Shown: positions 17,644-26,401 of the stretch, piece by piece
How positions within the stretch are numbered: the first letter of the stretch is position 1
Layout of the letters: every line of letters begins with the position of its first letter
NCBI RefSeq assembly: GCF_027947595.1
Contig: NZ_CP116257.1
Location: 6,756,001-6,820,000, forward strand
Direction: 5' to 3'
Origin: Streptomyces lienomycini
Lineage (GTDB): Bacteria; Actinomycetota; Actinomycetes; Streptomycetales; Streptomycetaceae
Length of the DNA: 64,000 bases
Position numbers and translations under genes: made by a program
The notes under the pieces: generated by a model
The model's database searches: none
What the model was told of the DNA's origin: nothing
What the model saw: the letters and a program-made list of their open reading frames with translations, nothing else

Positions 17644-18234
17644 ATGTCACCGCGTGGAGTGGCGACGCCCGACGTACGCGAGCGGCTGTTCGGGGCCGCC
17701 GAGCGCATCGTGGAGCGGGACGGCCCCGGTGCCCTCACCAGCCGGGCCGTCACCACCGAGGCGGGCTGCGCCAAAGGGCTGCTGCACGCCCACTTCGCGG
17801 GGTTCGACGCGTTCGTGGCCGAACTCTGCCTCGACCGGTTCGCGAAGACGGCGGTGAAGGCGCGGGCCCTGTCCCGGATCGCCGGGCAGGGCACGGTGGA
17901 GCGGAACCTGAACGACGTCGCTCTCGCCCTGTTCGACTCGGGCGGCCTCGCCCTGTCCGGCCTCGCCATGACCCGCCCGGCCGCCGCACTGAGCATCCGC
18001 GAGGCCCTGGAGGGCGGGGCGCCCGGCTTCACCGCGATCCAGGAGGCCATAGCCGACTACCTGGAGGCCGAGCGGAAGCTCCACCGCGTCGCGCGGACCG
18101 TCGACCCGCCCACGGTCGCCCTCGCCGTCGTGGGCACCACCCACCACCTCCTGATGACGAGCCGGCCGGGCGACACCGACCCGCGCCCCGGCATGCTGCG
18201 TCTGATCGCCGCGCTGGTCCCCGCCGGGGAATAA
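17644..18234 (+). CDS. TetR-family transcriptional regulator
   Basis: A 196-residue repressor. The N-terminal helix-turn-helix (residues 10-55) has VRERLFGAAERIVERDG, then ALTSRAVTTEAGCAKGLLHAHF, with the family's final aromatic. The rest is a helical ligand-binding domain. ATG 17644 with GGGAGG just upstream is chosen over in-frame codons from 17515, which would cover the operator. It probably represses itself and the divergent methyltransferase gene, and possibly the LLM oxidoreductase 66 bases downstream. The ligand is unknown. Confidence 0.87.
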   Translation: MSPRGVATPDVRERLFGAAERIVERDGPGALTSRAVTTEAGCAKGLLHAHFAGFDAFVAELCLDRFAKTAVKARALSRIAGQGTVERNLNDVALALFDSGGLALSGLAMTRPAAALSIREALEGGAPGFTAIQEAIADYLEAERKLHRVARTVDPPTVALAVVGTTHHLLMTSRPGDTDPRPGMLRLIAALVPAGE

Positions 18235-18300
18235 CCGGAGACTCCCTCCTGTTACGTCGCGGAGCGACCCCGCACGTCACGACACAGGAGGCATCCCACC

Positions 18301-19401
18301 ATGGCCGCAGACGCCGCAGAGGAGATCCGGGGCACCGCCCACGGCACCGCTCCCGTCCCCCTCTCCGTACTGGACCTGGTGACCGTCGGGGCGGGCCGGA
18401 GCGCCACCGACGCCCTGCGGACCAGCGTGGACATCGCGCGGCTCGCCGAGGCCCGCGGATTCCACCGGTACTGGGTAGCCGAGCACCACTCGATGCCCGG
18501 CGTCGCCTCCTCCTCCCCCGCGGTGATCCTGGCCCACCTGGCCGCCTACACCGACCGCATCCGGCTCGGGTCGGGCGGCGTCATGCTGCCCAACCACGCG
18601 CCGCTCGTCATCGCGGAGCAGTTCGGGACGCTGGAGGCCATGGCGCCGGGGCGGGTGGACCTCGGCCTCGGCCGGGCGCCCGGCACGGACGGGGCCACCG
18701 CCGCCGCCCTGCGCCGCAGCGAACGCCTCAACGAGGGCGCCGACGACTTCCCCCAGCAGCTCGCCGAGCTGATCCGGTTCCTGGACGACGACTTCCCGGA
18801 CGGGCACCCCTACGGCCGTATCCACGCCGTGCCCGGCCCCGTGCAGGCCACCTCGCCCGGAGGTGTGCAGTCGGCCCACCGGCCGCCGGTGTGGCTGCTG
18901 GGCTCGTCCGGTTTCAGCGCGCGGCTGGCCGGCACCCTCGGGCTGCCCTTCGCCTTCGCGCACCACTTCTCGGCGCAGAACACGGTCCCGGCGCTGGAGC
19001 TGTACCGCGACTCCTTCCGCCCGTCCGCCGTCCTGGACGCCCCGTACGCCCTCATCGGCGTCTCCGCGCTCGCGACCGACGACGAGAAGGAGGCCCGCCG
19101 GCAGGTGCTGGCGGCGGCGCTGAACATGGTCCGGCTGCGCACCGGGCGCCCGGGGCTCGTGCCGACGCCGGAGGAGGCGGAGGCGTACGACTTCAGCCCG
19201 ATGGAGTCGGAGTTCGTGCAGTCCTGGAACGCCAACGTCATCCACGGGACCGCCGACGAGGTGCGGACCGGCCTGGACGACCTGCGCAAGCGCACCGGCG
19301 CCGACGAGCTGATGATCACCGCCAACGCCCACGGCGGCGACGTGCGGCTGCGTTCCTACGAGCTGATCGCCGACGCCTACGGGTTGCCGACGCCGGCCTG
19401 A
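18301..19401 (+). CDS. LLM-class flavin-dependent oxidoreductase
   Basis: A 366-residue luciferase-like (bacterial luciferase family) oxidoreductase expected to use FMNH2 or F420. Family hallmarks are the opening [37 protein letters not shown], the block [14 protein letters not shown], and the ending [19 protein letters not shown] site precedes the ATG. It lies 66 bases after the TetR gene on the same strand and overlaps the 3' end of the convergent cdgA by 25 bases. The substrate cannot be deduced. Confidence 0.87.
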   Translation: MAADAAEEIRGTAHGTAPVPLSVLDLVTVGAGRSATDALRTSVDIARLAEARGFHRYWVAEHHSMPGVASSSPAVILAHLAAYTDRIRLGSGGVMLPNHAPLVIAEQFGTLEAMAPGRVDLGLGRAPGTDGATAAALRRSERLNEGADDFPQQLAELIRFLDDDFPDGHPYGRIHAVPGPVQATSPGGVQSAHRPPVWLLGSSGFSARLAGTLGLPFAFAHHFSAQNTVPALELYRDSFRPSAVLDAPYALIGVSALATDDEKEARRQVLAAALNMVRLRTGRPGLVPTPEEAEAYDFSPMESEFVQSWNANVIHGTADEVRTGLDDLRKRTGADELMITANAHGGDVRLRSYELIADAYGLPTPA

Positions 19402-21320
19402 ACCCCGGCCGGTCCGGGCCCGGCGGGGCCCAGCAGCGCGGAGATGCGGTCCGGCGCCACCGGTCGGGAGTAGAGCCAGCCCTGACCGGTGTCGCAGCCG
19501 ATGCGGCGCAGGCGGGTCGCCTGGTCCGAGGTCTCCACGCACTCGGCGGTGACGGTCAGGCCGAGCCGGTGGGCGAGCTGGACCATCGCCTCGACGATGA
19601 CCTCGTCCGCCGGGTTGGCCGCGGGCGCCCCGGCGGCGGCGTCGTACTGGAAGCCCCGGACGAACGCGCCGTCGAGTTTGAGGACGGAGACCGGCAGGCG
19701 GCTGAGGTAGGCGAGGTTCGAGTAGCCGGTGCCGAAGTCGTCGATGGCGATGTGGACACCCATGTCGCTGAGCGCCTTGAGGACCTGGAGCGGGCGGCCC
19801 GCCGAGCCCATCACCGCCGACTCCGTCAGCTCCAGCTGGAGCAGGTGCGGGGCGAGGCCCGTCTCCTCCAGGGTGCGGGCCACGTCCGCGACCAGGTCGG
19901 AGTCCCAGACCTGGCGGACGGCGACGTTGACGCTGACGAAGATCGGCGGCTCGTCCGGGTGGGCCAGCTGCCAGCGGCGGGCCTGGTGGCAGGCGGTGCG
20001 CAGGATCCAGCGGCCGAGGGGAACGATCGAGCCATCCTCCTCCGCCAGTGCGATGAACCGATTCGGCGCCAGTACGCCGAACTGAGGATGATTCCAGCGG
20101 ATGAGCGCCTCGACGCCCCGCACCCGGCCGTCCTCCATACCGACCAGCGGCTGGTACTCCAGGGCGAACTCGCCGCGTTCGATGGCGGGACGGAGCGTGG
20201 CGGCGAGGGCCTGGCGGGTCATGCGGTTGGCGTTGCGTTCGGGGTCGAAGAGCGTCCAGCGGGCGCGTCCGTCGGCCTTGGCCCAGTACAGGGTGGTGTC
20301 GGCGGCCTGCATCAGGGCGGTGGGGGTGGTGCCGGCGGTGTGGCGTTCGACGACACCGACGGAGGCGGTGACCGACAGTCGGCGGTCGCAGAGTTCGAAG
20401 GGCGGCTGGAGGGCCGTCAGGACGGCCGCGGCCAGCTCGGCGAGCTGGTCGGTGCCGGTGGAGTCCTCCACCAGGAGGGCGAACTCGTCGCCGCCGAGCC
20501 GGGCCACCAGCGGGGCGCCGGACCGGGCGTGGGCGGCCTCCTCCGCGCACCGGGTCAGCCGTTCGGCCACGGCGGCGAGCAGCCGGTCGCCGACGCGGTG
20601 GCCGTGGGTGTCGTTGACGGCCTTGAAGCCGTCCAGGTCCAGGTAGCACACGCCGATCCGGCCGGTGCCGCCGTTCTCGTAGGACTCCGCCTCCAGCGCT
20701 CCCGTCAGCCGTTCGAAGAACAGGGCGCGGTTGGGCAGCCGGGTCACCGGGTCGTGCATCTGGAGGTGGCGCAGCCGGGACTGGAGTTCGCGCCGGGCGC
20801 TGACGTCCGCGACGGAGAGCAGCAGGCCCGGGGTGTCCCCGGAGTCGGCCAGCGGCTCGACCGTCACCTGCGCCCACAGGGAGTGCCCGTCGCCCCGCTT
20901 CAGCCGCCGGGTGCAGCGCAGCCGGGGCCGGTGGCCGCGCAGCACCTCGCGGTACGCGTGCCAGGTGCCGGCGTCGGAGGCGAGGTCGACGAGGTCGGCC
21001 GCCACACAGCCGGCCAGCGCTTTCGGGTCGGTGCCGAGCAGGGTGCCCAGTGTGTCGTTGGCGCTGACGACCAGGCCCTCGGCGTCGACGACGGCCATGG
21101 CGAGAGGGGCCGCGGTGAACACCGACCGGTAGGCCGGGGGTCCCGTACGCACGGTACGAGGAGCCAGACCGCTGTCACTCTCTGTGATGACCGACCGGCC
21201 GAGGTCTGCCGCGGGCGCCGGCCCTTCGGAGGTTCCGTTCACCGCTCGCTCCCGCAGTGCCTCGATCTCTGTTCGTGCTCTGTTCGTGCAGGAAAGTGTG
21301 CCGATCATAGAGGCTGACAC
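19377..21320 (-). CDS. cdgA: PAS-GGDEF-EAL cyclic-di-GMP enzyme (CdgA-like)
   Basis: A 647-residue soluble protein for cyclic-di-GMP turnover. A PAS-like sensor domain spans about residues 63-180. The GGDEF domain (about 190-355) has an intact [12 protein letters not shown] signature, so diguanylate cyclase activity is possible. The EAL domain (about 370-635) keeps [32 protein letters not shown] and TAECVET, so phosphodiesterase activity is also possible. There are no membrane helices. Domain order and chromosomal context match Streptomyces CdgA (SCO2817), described as a BldD-controlled cyclic-di-GMP enzyme affecting development; the symbol rests on that. GTG 21320 follows GGAAGGG. It overlaps the convergent LLM gene by 25 bases. 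Confidence 0.87.
   Translation of the reverse strand: MSASMIGTLSCTNRARTEIEALRERAVNGTSEGPAPAADLGRSVITESDSGLAPRTVRTGPPAYRSVFTAAPLAMAVVDAEGLVVSANDTLGTLLGTDPKALAGCVAADLVDLASDAGTWHAYREVLRGHRPRLRCTRRLKRGDGHSLWAQVTVEPLADSGDTPGLLLSVADVSARRELQSRLRHLQMHDPVTRLPNRALFFERLTGALEAESYENGGTGRIGVCYLDLDGFKAVNDTHGHRVGDRLLAAVAERLTRCAEEAAHARSGAPLVARLGGDEFALLVEDSTGTDQLAELAAAVLTALQPPFELCDRRLSVTASVGVVERHTAGTTPTALMQAADTTLYWAKADGRARWTLFDPERNANRMTRQALAATLRPAIERGEFALEYQPLVGMEDGRVRGVEALIRWNHPQFGVLAPNRFIALAEEDGSIVPLGRWILRTACHQARRWQLAHPDEPPIFVSVNVAVRQVWDSDLVADVARTLEETGLAPHLLQLELTESAVMGSAGRPLQVLKALSDMGVHIAIDDFGTGYSNLAYLSRLPVSVLKLDGAFVRGFQYDAAAGAPAANPADEVIVEAMVQLAHRLGLTVTAECVETSDQATRLRRIGCDTGQGWLYSRPVAPDRISALLGPAGPGPAGVQAGVGNP
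21175..21187. promoter_or_regulatory. BldD-box-like palindrome in the 5' part of cdgA
   Basis: TCACTCTCTGTGA has palindromic TCAC/GTGA arms and matches the 13-position BldD consensus, as I remember it, at all but one fixed position. It lies about 135 bases inside the cdgA reading frame. Published work names cdgA as a BldD target, so the site may be real despite its position, or the true start may be downstream. Chance occurrence is possible. Confidence 0.4.
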
Positions 21321-21526
21321 GGGGCCCTTCCAGCCGCCGTCCCGTGTTCAGGACCGAACAACCCCTCCGACAGATCGTTTCCGCTCACACCTGGCCGGGT
21401 CCGGCACGCCTCCGACCAGTTGTGACGTTCTGTGAGTGTCTCCGAAGAGTCGACCCGGAGAACTCCGGGGGAATCCCGCCCGGCTCACCCATCCGGTGCA
21501 GGCGAACAAGGCGTAATACGACAATC

Positions 21527-22906
21527 ATGCACAAGCTGGGTGCGGTGTCCCGTCAACCGCGCCCGGAGGTCCATGTGCCGCGCCAGCTCCCCCTGAGGCG
21601 ACTTTCCCGGGAGGACTTCGAGGCGCTGGGCGGGGGCCGCCGGACGGCGGGGAGGGCCGCCCGGCCCAGGCTGCGCAGCACCGCGGCCGTGTGCACCACG
21701 ATGTCGGCGCTCGCCGCGACGTCCCTGATCACCGCGCCCTCCGTCGCCGAGCCCTTCTCCCCGGAGCCCTGCGCGCTGGAGCGCACCGCGGCGCACCACT
21801 CCGAGGGCCTGGACACCTGGAACGCCGCCTACCCGAGGCCCGCCCGCACCCTGGACGCGGTGATGGTGTTCCTGTCCTTCCCCGACTCCCAGCCGCTGAC
21901 GCGACCGTCCGAACTCGCCGCCGACCACTTCCCGGCCACCGCGCGCTTCTTCCGGCGTGCCTCGTACGGCGCGTTCACGATCCGCCCGCATCCGCTGCGG
22001 AACTGGATCCCGATGCCGAGCCCGTCGACGTCGTACGCCATACGGCGCGACTGGAGCCCCGAGCACCGGGCGGCCTACCTGCACGACGCGCTGGCCGCCG
22101 CGGACCGGTACGTCGACTTCTCCGCGTACGACGTCGTCTACTTCGTCGCGGACCCGGACGCGCCCGGAGTGGACTCCGACGCGACGAAGGTCGTCAACCT
22201 GGACACCCCGCTGCGGGCGGACGGCACGGACATCCGGCGGGTCGTCACGGTCTTCGAGAACCATCCGCCGGACCGGCTGGTCCTGGCCCACGAGACGGGG
22301 CACGTCTTCGATCTGCCCGACCTGTACCACCGGCCGGTCGACGGCAAGGGCGACTGGGACACGCATGTCGGCGACTGGGACCTGATGGGCAGCCAGTTCG
22401 GACTCGCTCCCGACCTCTTCGCCTGGCACAAGTGGAAGCTGGGCTGGCTGCAGCCCCGGCAGGTGGCCTGCGTGCGGGGCGGCGGGCCGAGCCGGCTGAC
22501 GCTGGAGCCGCTGGCGGCGGGGCCGGGGGTGGAGGTGGCCGACGCCGCCGGGGCGCCGGCCTTCGGCCTCGGGCAGGGCACGAAGCTGGCGGTGCTGCGC
22601 ACGGGGGCGGACAGTGTGCTGGCCTTCGAGGTGCGCACGCCGGTCGGCAACGACGCCACCGCCTGCCGGGCGGGGGTGCTGGTGTACCGGGTGCGCAGTG
22701 GGACGCGGTCGGGGGGCGGGCCGATCGAGGTGGTCGACGCCCATCCGGGCACCGAGGCATGCTGGGCCGACTCGGTCTATCCGCCGCTCGCCGACGCCCC
22801 GGTCGGCCTGGGCGAGAGCTTCACGGTGCCGGGCGACGGCGTCCGGGTGGAGGTGGAGGGCCGCACGGACTCGGGGGCGTGGACGGTACGCATCACCCCC
22901 GGGTGA
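21527..22906 (+). CDS. Secreted M6-type zinc metalloprotease
   Basis: A 459-residue protein. After a long basic N-region the hydrophobic signal core lies around residues 55-77 (STAAVCTTMSALAATSLITA), with likely cleavage near SVAEP. The zinc motif is LVLAHETGHVFDLPD (HExxH, near residue 255), followed by YHRPVDGKGDWD and a Met-turn-like GDWDLMGSQFG, the pattern of M6 (immune inhibitor A-like) peptidases. A beta-rich C-terminal region follows. It is expected to degrade proteins outside the cell. ATG 21527 has only a weak AAGG site, so the start is uncertain. It is divergent from cdgA. Confidence 0.8.
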   Translation: MHKLGAVSRQPRPEVHVPRQLPLRRLSREDFEALGGGRRTAGRAARPRLRSTAAVCTTMSALAATSLITAPSVAEPFSPEPCALERTAAHHSEGLDTWNAAYPRPARTLDAVMVFLSFPDSQPLTRPSELAADHFPATARFFRRASYGAFTIRPHPLRNWIPMPSPSTSYAIRRDWSPEHRAAYLHDALAAADRYVDFSAYDVVYFVADPDAPGVDSDATKVVNLDTPLRADGTDIRRVVTVFENHPPDRLVLAHETGHVFDLPDLYHRPVDGKGDWDTHVGDWDLMGSQFGLAPDLFAWHKWKLGWLQPRQVACVRGGGPSRLTLEPLAAGPGVEVADAAGAPAFGLGQGTKLAVLRTGADSVLAFEVRTPVGNDATACRAGVLVYRVRSGTRSGGGPIEVVDAHPGTEACWADSVYPPLADAPVGLGESFTVPGDGVRVEVEGRTDSGAWTVRITPG

Positions 22907-22910
22907 CCCA

Positions 22911-23066
22911 TACACCCCGACCCACCGAACACCGGGCCGGCCCTCGCATCCCCGGCCCACCGGACACCCGGCCGACCTACGCATCCCCGGCCCACCGGAC
23001 ACCCCGCCGAGCCACGCGTCCCCGGCCCACCAGCCACCGAGCCGAGCCACGCATCCCCGGCCCAGC
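22911..23066. repeat. 35-bp tandem repeat array downstream of the protease
   Basis: The anchor GCATCCCCGGCCCA (GCGTC in one copy) recurs at 22946, 22981, 23016 and 23051, so the period is 35 bp. A diverged unit precedes them and the last is partial. The array starts within a few bases of the protease stop and fills most of the space before the leftward tRNA-Lys terminator. Frames across it are open only because of base composition; I see no gene. Confidence 0.85.
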
Positions 23067-23099
23067 CATGGGGGGTGTGGGTGGCGAAGCCCCCACAAC

Positions 23100-23116
23100 G
23101 CGCGGCGAAGCCGCGC
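23100..23116 (+). terminator. Hairpin with A-rich tail after the M6 protease region
   Basis: A 7-bp perfect stem GCGCGGC with loop GAA and its complement is followed by AAAAACAAC on this strand. It lies between the 35-bp array and the tRNA-Lys terminator. It may end rightward transcription, though the flank is A-rich rather than T-rich on this strand. Confidence 0.4.
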
Positions 23117-23124
23117 AAAAACAA

Positions 23125-23171
23125 CGATGGCGAGACCGGTTCGCGCCTTCCGCGAACATGCCTCGCCATCG
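23125..23171 (-). terminator. Terminator of the leftward tRNA-Lys
   Basis: On the minus strand a 10-bp outer stem (CGATGGCGAG with its complement) encloses a second stem GTTCGCG-GAAGG-CGCGAAC, and is followed by a T-rich run (TTGTTTTTG, complement of 23116-23124). It begins seven bases after the tRNA 3' end. This is one of the few classical U-tract terminators in the window. Confidence 0.8.
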
Positions 23172-23177
23172 CCAACG

Positions 23178-23251
23178 TGCGCCGCCAGGGACTCGAACCC
23201 CGGACCCGCTGATTAAGAGTCAGCTGCTCTAACCAACTGAGCTAGCGGCGC
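23178..23251 (-). tRNA. tRNA-Lys (anticodon CTT), copy 1
   Basis: A 74-nt tRNA with acceptor stem GCGCCGC/GCGGCGC, discriminator A, anticodon arm GCTGA-CTCTTAA-TCAGC (anticodon CTT) and T-arm CGGGG-TTCGAGT-CCCTG with one mismatch-type pair. CCA is not encoded. The sequence is identical to the copies at 35672 and 39062. Its 5' end overlaps the last bases of the upstream protein gene, whose TAG stop lies within the tRNA. Confidence 0.97.
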
Positions 23252-23862
23252 CTGCTGACGTCGTAGACCTTAGCATCCTGGTCGGCGGGAGGAAAAATCG
23301 AAATCCGCACCGCCGCACGGGCCGCGCGGACGGCTGCCCAGAGCATGATTTCCGGGCCGGGCAGCCACGGCAGGCGGGTGTCCGGGGCCACCAGCCAGCG
23401 GGACGCGGAACGCCGGGCCGCGCCCGCGGGGGCCGGGACGGTCACCGCGTCCCCGGCGCCGTGGCACAGCAGCGGCGGCACCGCGCCCGTACGACCGCCC
23501 GCGCGGCCGCGGGCGCCCCACTCCTCCCAGGCGAGCAGCGACGGCAGCCGCTGGGCGGTGCCCGGGGCGGCGAACAGCAGCATCCGGCCGCGGTACTCCG
23601 CCACGGGGCCGGAGCCGGGTCCGTCGTCCCACATCCGGTCCAGCATCCGGCGTCCGAAGATCGCGGGTGCGCTCACCACGTCGAAGGCGGAGCCGCAGGG
23701 CAGCACGACGGGGGCCTCGGGCCGCTCCTCCCAGTGTGCGAGCGTGCTGCGCGGATACGCGCCCGCCGAGGCCAGCCAGGCGGCGCCGTCCGAGGTGACG
23801 TCCGAGACGTGGGGCGAGGCATCGAGCGGGGCGTCGGGCGCGGCGTTGCGTGTGCTGCTCAT
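23242..23862 (-). CDS. Prim-Pol-like conserved Streptomyces protein
   Basis: A 206-residue cytoplasmic protein resembling the Streptomyces proteins annotated as bifunctional DNA primase/polymerase, N-terminal. It opens with a helix (SDGAAWLASAGAYPRSTLAHW), has the strand VVLPCGSAFDVVSAP, the conserved AEYRGRMLLFAAPGTA and late SRWLVAPDTRLPWLPG. The catalytic acidic residues of true Prim-Pols are not obvious. ATG 23862 has no good ribosome site, so translation may be leaderless or the start different. The frame has no stop until the TAG inside the tRNA-Lys gene, giving a 10-base overlap with mature tRNA sequence. Confidence 0.75.
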   Translation of the reverse strand: MSSTRNAAPDAPLDASPHVSDVTSDGAAWLASAGAYPRSTLAHWEERPEAPVVLPCGSAFDVVSAPAIFGRRMLDRMWDDGPGSGPVAEYRGRMLLFAAPGTAQRLPSLLAWEEWGARGRAGGRTGAVPPLLCHGAGDAVTVPAPAGAARRSASRWLVAPDTRLPWLPGPEIMLWAAVRAARAAVRISIFPPADQDAKVYDVSRRR

Positions 23863-23983
23863 ACCGCATACATCTACCGGTCGTGAGGAAGCCGCTCCGC
23901 CGAGTTGCGGGAAGCCGGGACAGGGCCGCCGGGGAGGGAGTATCTTGCCCACCCTCCTGGCATATGCGTTCGGGACGTTCGGG

Positions 23984-24331
23984 CTACTCGGCCGGCTCGC
24001 CGCTCATCAGGTCCCGGCCGAACTCCACCATCTTCTTGGCGTAGTCCTCCGTCCACTCGGCCCGCCGCGCGATGTCGGCGGTGGTGAGCCGGTCGAACCG
24101 CCGCGGGTCGGCCAGCTGCGCCGCCGCGATCGCCTGGAACTCCATCGCCCGGTCCGCCGCCGCACGGAACGCGTGCGCCAGCTCGGTGGCCCGCTCCAGC
24201 AGCGCCCCGGGGTCGTCGATCGACTCGAGATCGAAGAAGTGCTCGGGATCGGCGGCCGCCTCCGCCGGCTCGAAGAGCAGGGGCGCGGGGCGTAGCCGCG
24301 GTTCGTTCCGACGCGGCGTGGGCTCCGCCAT
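23984..24331 (-). CDS. Small conserved protein of unknown function
   Basis: A 115-residue soluble protein with a strong GAGGAGGAG ribosome site before ATG 24331. The first 35 residues are basic and Pro-rich. The rest is predicted helical: PGALLERATELAHAFRAAAD, then RAMEFQAIAAAQLADPRRFDRL, then a helix-turn-helix-like ADIARRAEWTEDYAKKMVEF. The last part could bind DNA, since the pattern resembles a small recognition unit, but no family is recognised. It is a single leftward gene between the Prim-Pol-like gene and the pectate lyase. Confidence 0.7.
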   Translation of the reverse strand: MAEPTPRRNEPRLRPAPLLFEPAEAAADPEHFFDLESIDDPGALLERATELAHAFRAAADRAMEFQAIAAAQLADPRRFDRLTTADIARRAEWTEDYAKKMVEFGRDLMSGEPAE

Positions 24332-24442
24332 GTCTTCTCCTCCTCGTACGTCACGACAACGGCCCTCCCCGGGTGCGGGAGCACCGCGTGCGGGGGCACC
24401 CCGGTGGAGTGGGCCACCGTCCATTGTCCCGCGCCCGCGCAA

Positions 24443-24489
24443 GAGGGCGGGGCGCGTCCGGTGCCGCCGCCCGGACCCGCCCCGCCCTC
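24443..24489 (-). terminator. Terminator after the pectate lyase gene
   Basis: A long GC hairpin: arms GAGGGCGGGGCG/CGCCCCGCCCTC continue into GTCCGG/CCGGAC with one bulge each, around an 8-nt loop. It starts 10 bases after the pectate lyase stop in the direction of its transcription. Confidence 0.75.
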
Positions 24490-24498
24490 CCGGCCGTG

Positions 24499-26067
24499 TC
24501 AGCCGGCGTACGTCTCGAACTCGGCGACCTTCGGGGTGCCCGAGGCACCGGTGATCTCGAAGGTGATCTTCTCCAGCGAGACCGGGGAGAAGCCGATCAC
24601 GCCCGCTCCGCTGCCGGAGGCCAGGACGGCGCCGGTGTCGTGGTTCACGACCCGGTAGGAGCCGATGGTGCCGCCGGAGCCCGCCGCCTCCCTGATGTTG
24701 ATCTTGGACACGGTGGTGGCGGAGGACCACTTGACGGAGATGGAGCCGGTCGCCCCGGCCGGGGACCAGAACGTGCCCGGGTCACCGTCGCGCACGTTGC
24801 CGTAGCTGGTGCCGCTCGCCTTGGACGAGCCGTCGGAGCCCGCCCCGAGGCTGAGGTTGGTCCCGCTCGGCGGGTCGGTCGGGTCCGGGTCGGTCGGGTC
24901 CGTGGGGTCGGTCGGATCGGTCGGGTCCGGGTCGGTGGGGTCGGTCGGGTCCGGGTTCTGCGGCGTGCAGCTGCCGTCCGACACCCTCAGGCCCTTGTTG
25001 GCGCCCGCCGTGCCGCTCACCACGGAGGGCACGCAGGAGGCGTCGTCGAGGGTGTAGGAGTACGGGATGGACACCGTGGTGTTGGACTGCGGGTCGGGGC
25101 CGGCCGGGTTGTTGTCCCCGCTGCGCTCGGACCAGGTCACGTTGTCGAAGATGTTGCCGCCGACCTGCCAGGAGCCGGCCTCGTCGGTGTAGAAGGTGCC
25201 GAGGACGTCCTTGGAGTCCTCGAAGTAGTTGTTGTCGACCTTGGCCTTGGCGCCCGCCCGGGAGTTGATCCCGGACTTGTTCAGGCCGACGTAGTGGTTG
25301 TTGTACATGTGCGCGATGCCGCCGCGCAGCAGGGGCGCGCGGGAGTCGATGTTCTCGTACAGGTTGTGGTGGAAGGTGACGTAGCCGTTGGAGCGGTCGC
25401 TCTCGCTGGAGCCGATGAGTCCGCCGCGGCCGGAGTTGCGCAGGACGCTGTAGGACAGGGTCACGTACTGGGTGTTGTCCTTCATGTCGAAGAGGCCGTC
25501 GTAGCCCTCCGACTCGCCGCCCGAGGCCTCCAGGGTGGAGTGGTCGACCCAGACGTTGCGGACGTCGCTCTCCATGCCGATGGCGTCGCCGCCGTTGGAG
25601 GTGGGCGAGCCGGACTTCTTGACGTTCCGGACGGTCACGTTCTGGATGACGATGTTGCTGGAATCCCGGATGTGGATGCCCAGTTGGTCGAAGACGGCGC
25701 CGCTGCCGACCCCGACGATCGTGATGTTGCTGACCTGCTTCAGCTCGATCTTGTCGGCGGCGGTGTTGCAGCTGTCGCCCGACACCTTGCTGGTGTTGCC
25801 GTGGTTGATGGTGCCCTCGACCTCGATGGTGATCGGGGTGCTGCTGCTGGCCCGGCCGCACAGGGCCTGGTGGATGGCGGTGCCGGTGGTGGCCCGGACG
25901 GTCTGCCCGCCCGCGCCGCCGGTCGTGCCGCCGTTCTGGGTCGCGTACCCGGTGGCGCCGCCGGCCGCCGCCGCCGCCTCGGGCATCGTCAGCACCACAC
26001 CGGCCGCGGCCGCGAGGGCCAGCGTGCCCAGCGCCGCTTGGAGTCGCAGCGCGACTGGTCGTCTCAT
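24499..26067 (-). CDS. Secreted pectate lyase with C-terminal carbohydrate-binding domain
   Basis: A 522-residue extracellular polysaccharide lyase of family PL1, which cleaves pectate by beta-elimination with Ca2+. The signal peptide (MRRPVALRLQ, hydrophobic core, AAAAAGG) ends near residue 35. The parallel beta-helix (about 40-360) has the Pel signatures WVDHSTLEASGG and DGLFDMKDNTQYVTLSYSV, HHNLYENIDSRAPLLRGG and HMYNNHYVG. A (TDP)n linker (about 375-400; bases 24870-24950) joins a discoidin-like (F5/8 type C) domain at 405-522. ATG 26067 is chosen for its GGGGAG site seven bases upstream; a GTG eight codons upstream is possible. A LacI-type palindrome lies 73 bases upstream. Confidence 0.9.
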   Translation of the reverse strand: MRRPVALRLQAALGTLALAAAAGVVLTMPEAAAAAGGATGYATQNGGTTGGAGGQTVRATTGTAIHQALCGRASSSTPITIEVEGTINHGNTSKVSGDSCNTAADKIELKQVSNITIVGVGSGAVFDQLGIHIRDSSNIVIQNVTVRNVKKSGSPTSNGGDAIGMESDVRNVWVDHSTLEASGGESEGYDGLFDMKDNTQYVTLSYSVLRNSGRGGLIGSSESDRSNGYVTFHHNLYENIDSRAPLLRGGIAHMYNNHYVGLNKSGINSRAGAKAKVDNNYFEDSKDVLGTFYTDEAGSWQVGGNIFDNVTWSERSGDNNPAGPDPQSNTTVSIPYSYTLDDASCVPSVVSGTAGANKGLRVSDGSCTPQNPDPTDPTDPDPTDPTDPTDPTDPDPTDPPSGTNLSLGAGSDGSSKASGTSYGNVRDGDPGTFWSPAGATGSISVKWSSATTVSKINIREAAGSGGTIGSYRVVNHDTGAVLASGSGAGVIGFSPVSLEKITFEITGASGTPKVAEFETYAG

Positions 26068-26120
26068 CCTCGGTCTCCCCTTCGCCTTCACATGCCGGAA
26101 CGATCGTCATGTCGTGATCA

Positions 26121-26151
26121 TGTCAAGACGACACGACGGGAAAGCGCTTTC
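26121..26151 (-). promoter_or_regulatory. LacI-type operator and -35 element of the pectate lyase gene
   Basis: GAAAGCGCTTTC at 26140-26151 is a perfect 12-bp palindrome with the central CG typical of LacI-family sugar repressors. On the minus strand a consensus -35 TTGACA (26126-26121) follows; no convincing -10 is seen at 17 bp. The position just upstream of the -35 suggests sugar-responsive control of the lyase; the repressor gene is not in this window. Confidence 0.55.
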
Positions 26152-26353
26152 TCGCCGTGAGAATAGGGTCCATCCCCGGAGCTGACAAGACTCCAGACAA
26201 GTTCAGAATGCGAATCAGTGTCTCTCTACATGAACGACCGTGCGGGGAGAGCGCGAGGACGATGCGAGGACGATGCGGGGACGACGCGGGGAGAGCCCGA
26301 GAGAGGGCCGACGCGCCGCGCGGCCGATGTGCACCCCGGGCCGAGCTGCGGTA

Positions 26354-26359
26354 CGATCA
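26354..26359 (+). promoter_or_regulatory. Possible -10 of the tRNA-Gly-like transcript
   Basis: TACGAT fits the Streptomyces -10 pattern TANNNT and lies about 43 bases before the tRNA-like sequence, with a GGGGG-CCCAA-CCCCC hairpin in between. No clear -35 is visible. The rest of the 26152-26353 gap holds short GAGGACGATGCG-type repeats and no gene I can support. Confidence 0.3.
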
Positions 26360-26401
26360 TCTTGCCTGATCACGGGGGCCCAACCCCCAGCAGCAGGCAG
26401 T

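Noticed and set aside
17199-21317. A 1,372-codon open frame on the plus strand
   Set aside because: It crosses the TetR and LLM genes out of frame and cdgA antisense; composition is Arg/Gly/Ala/Pro-rich with no domains.
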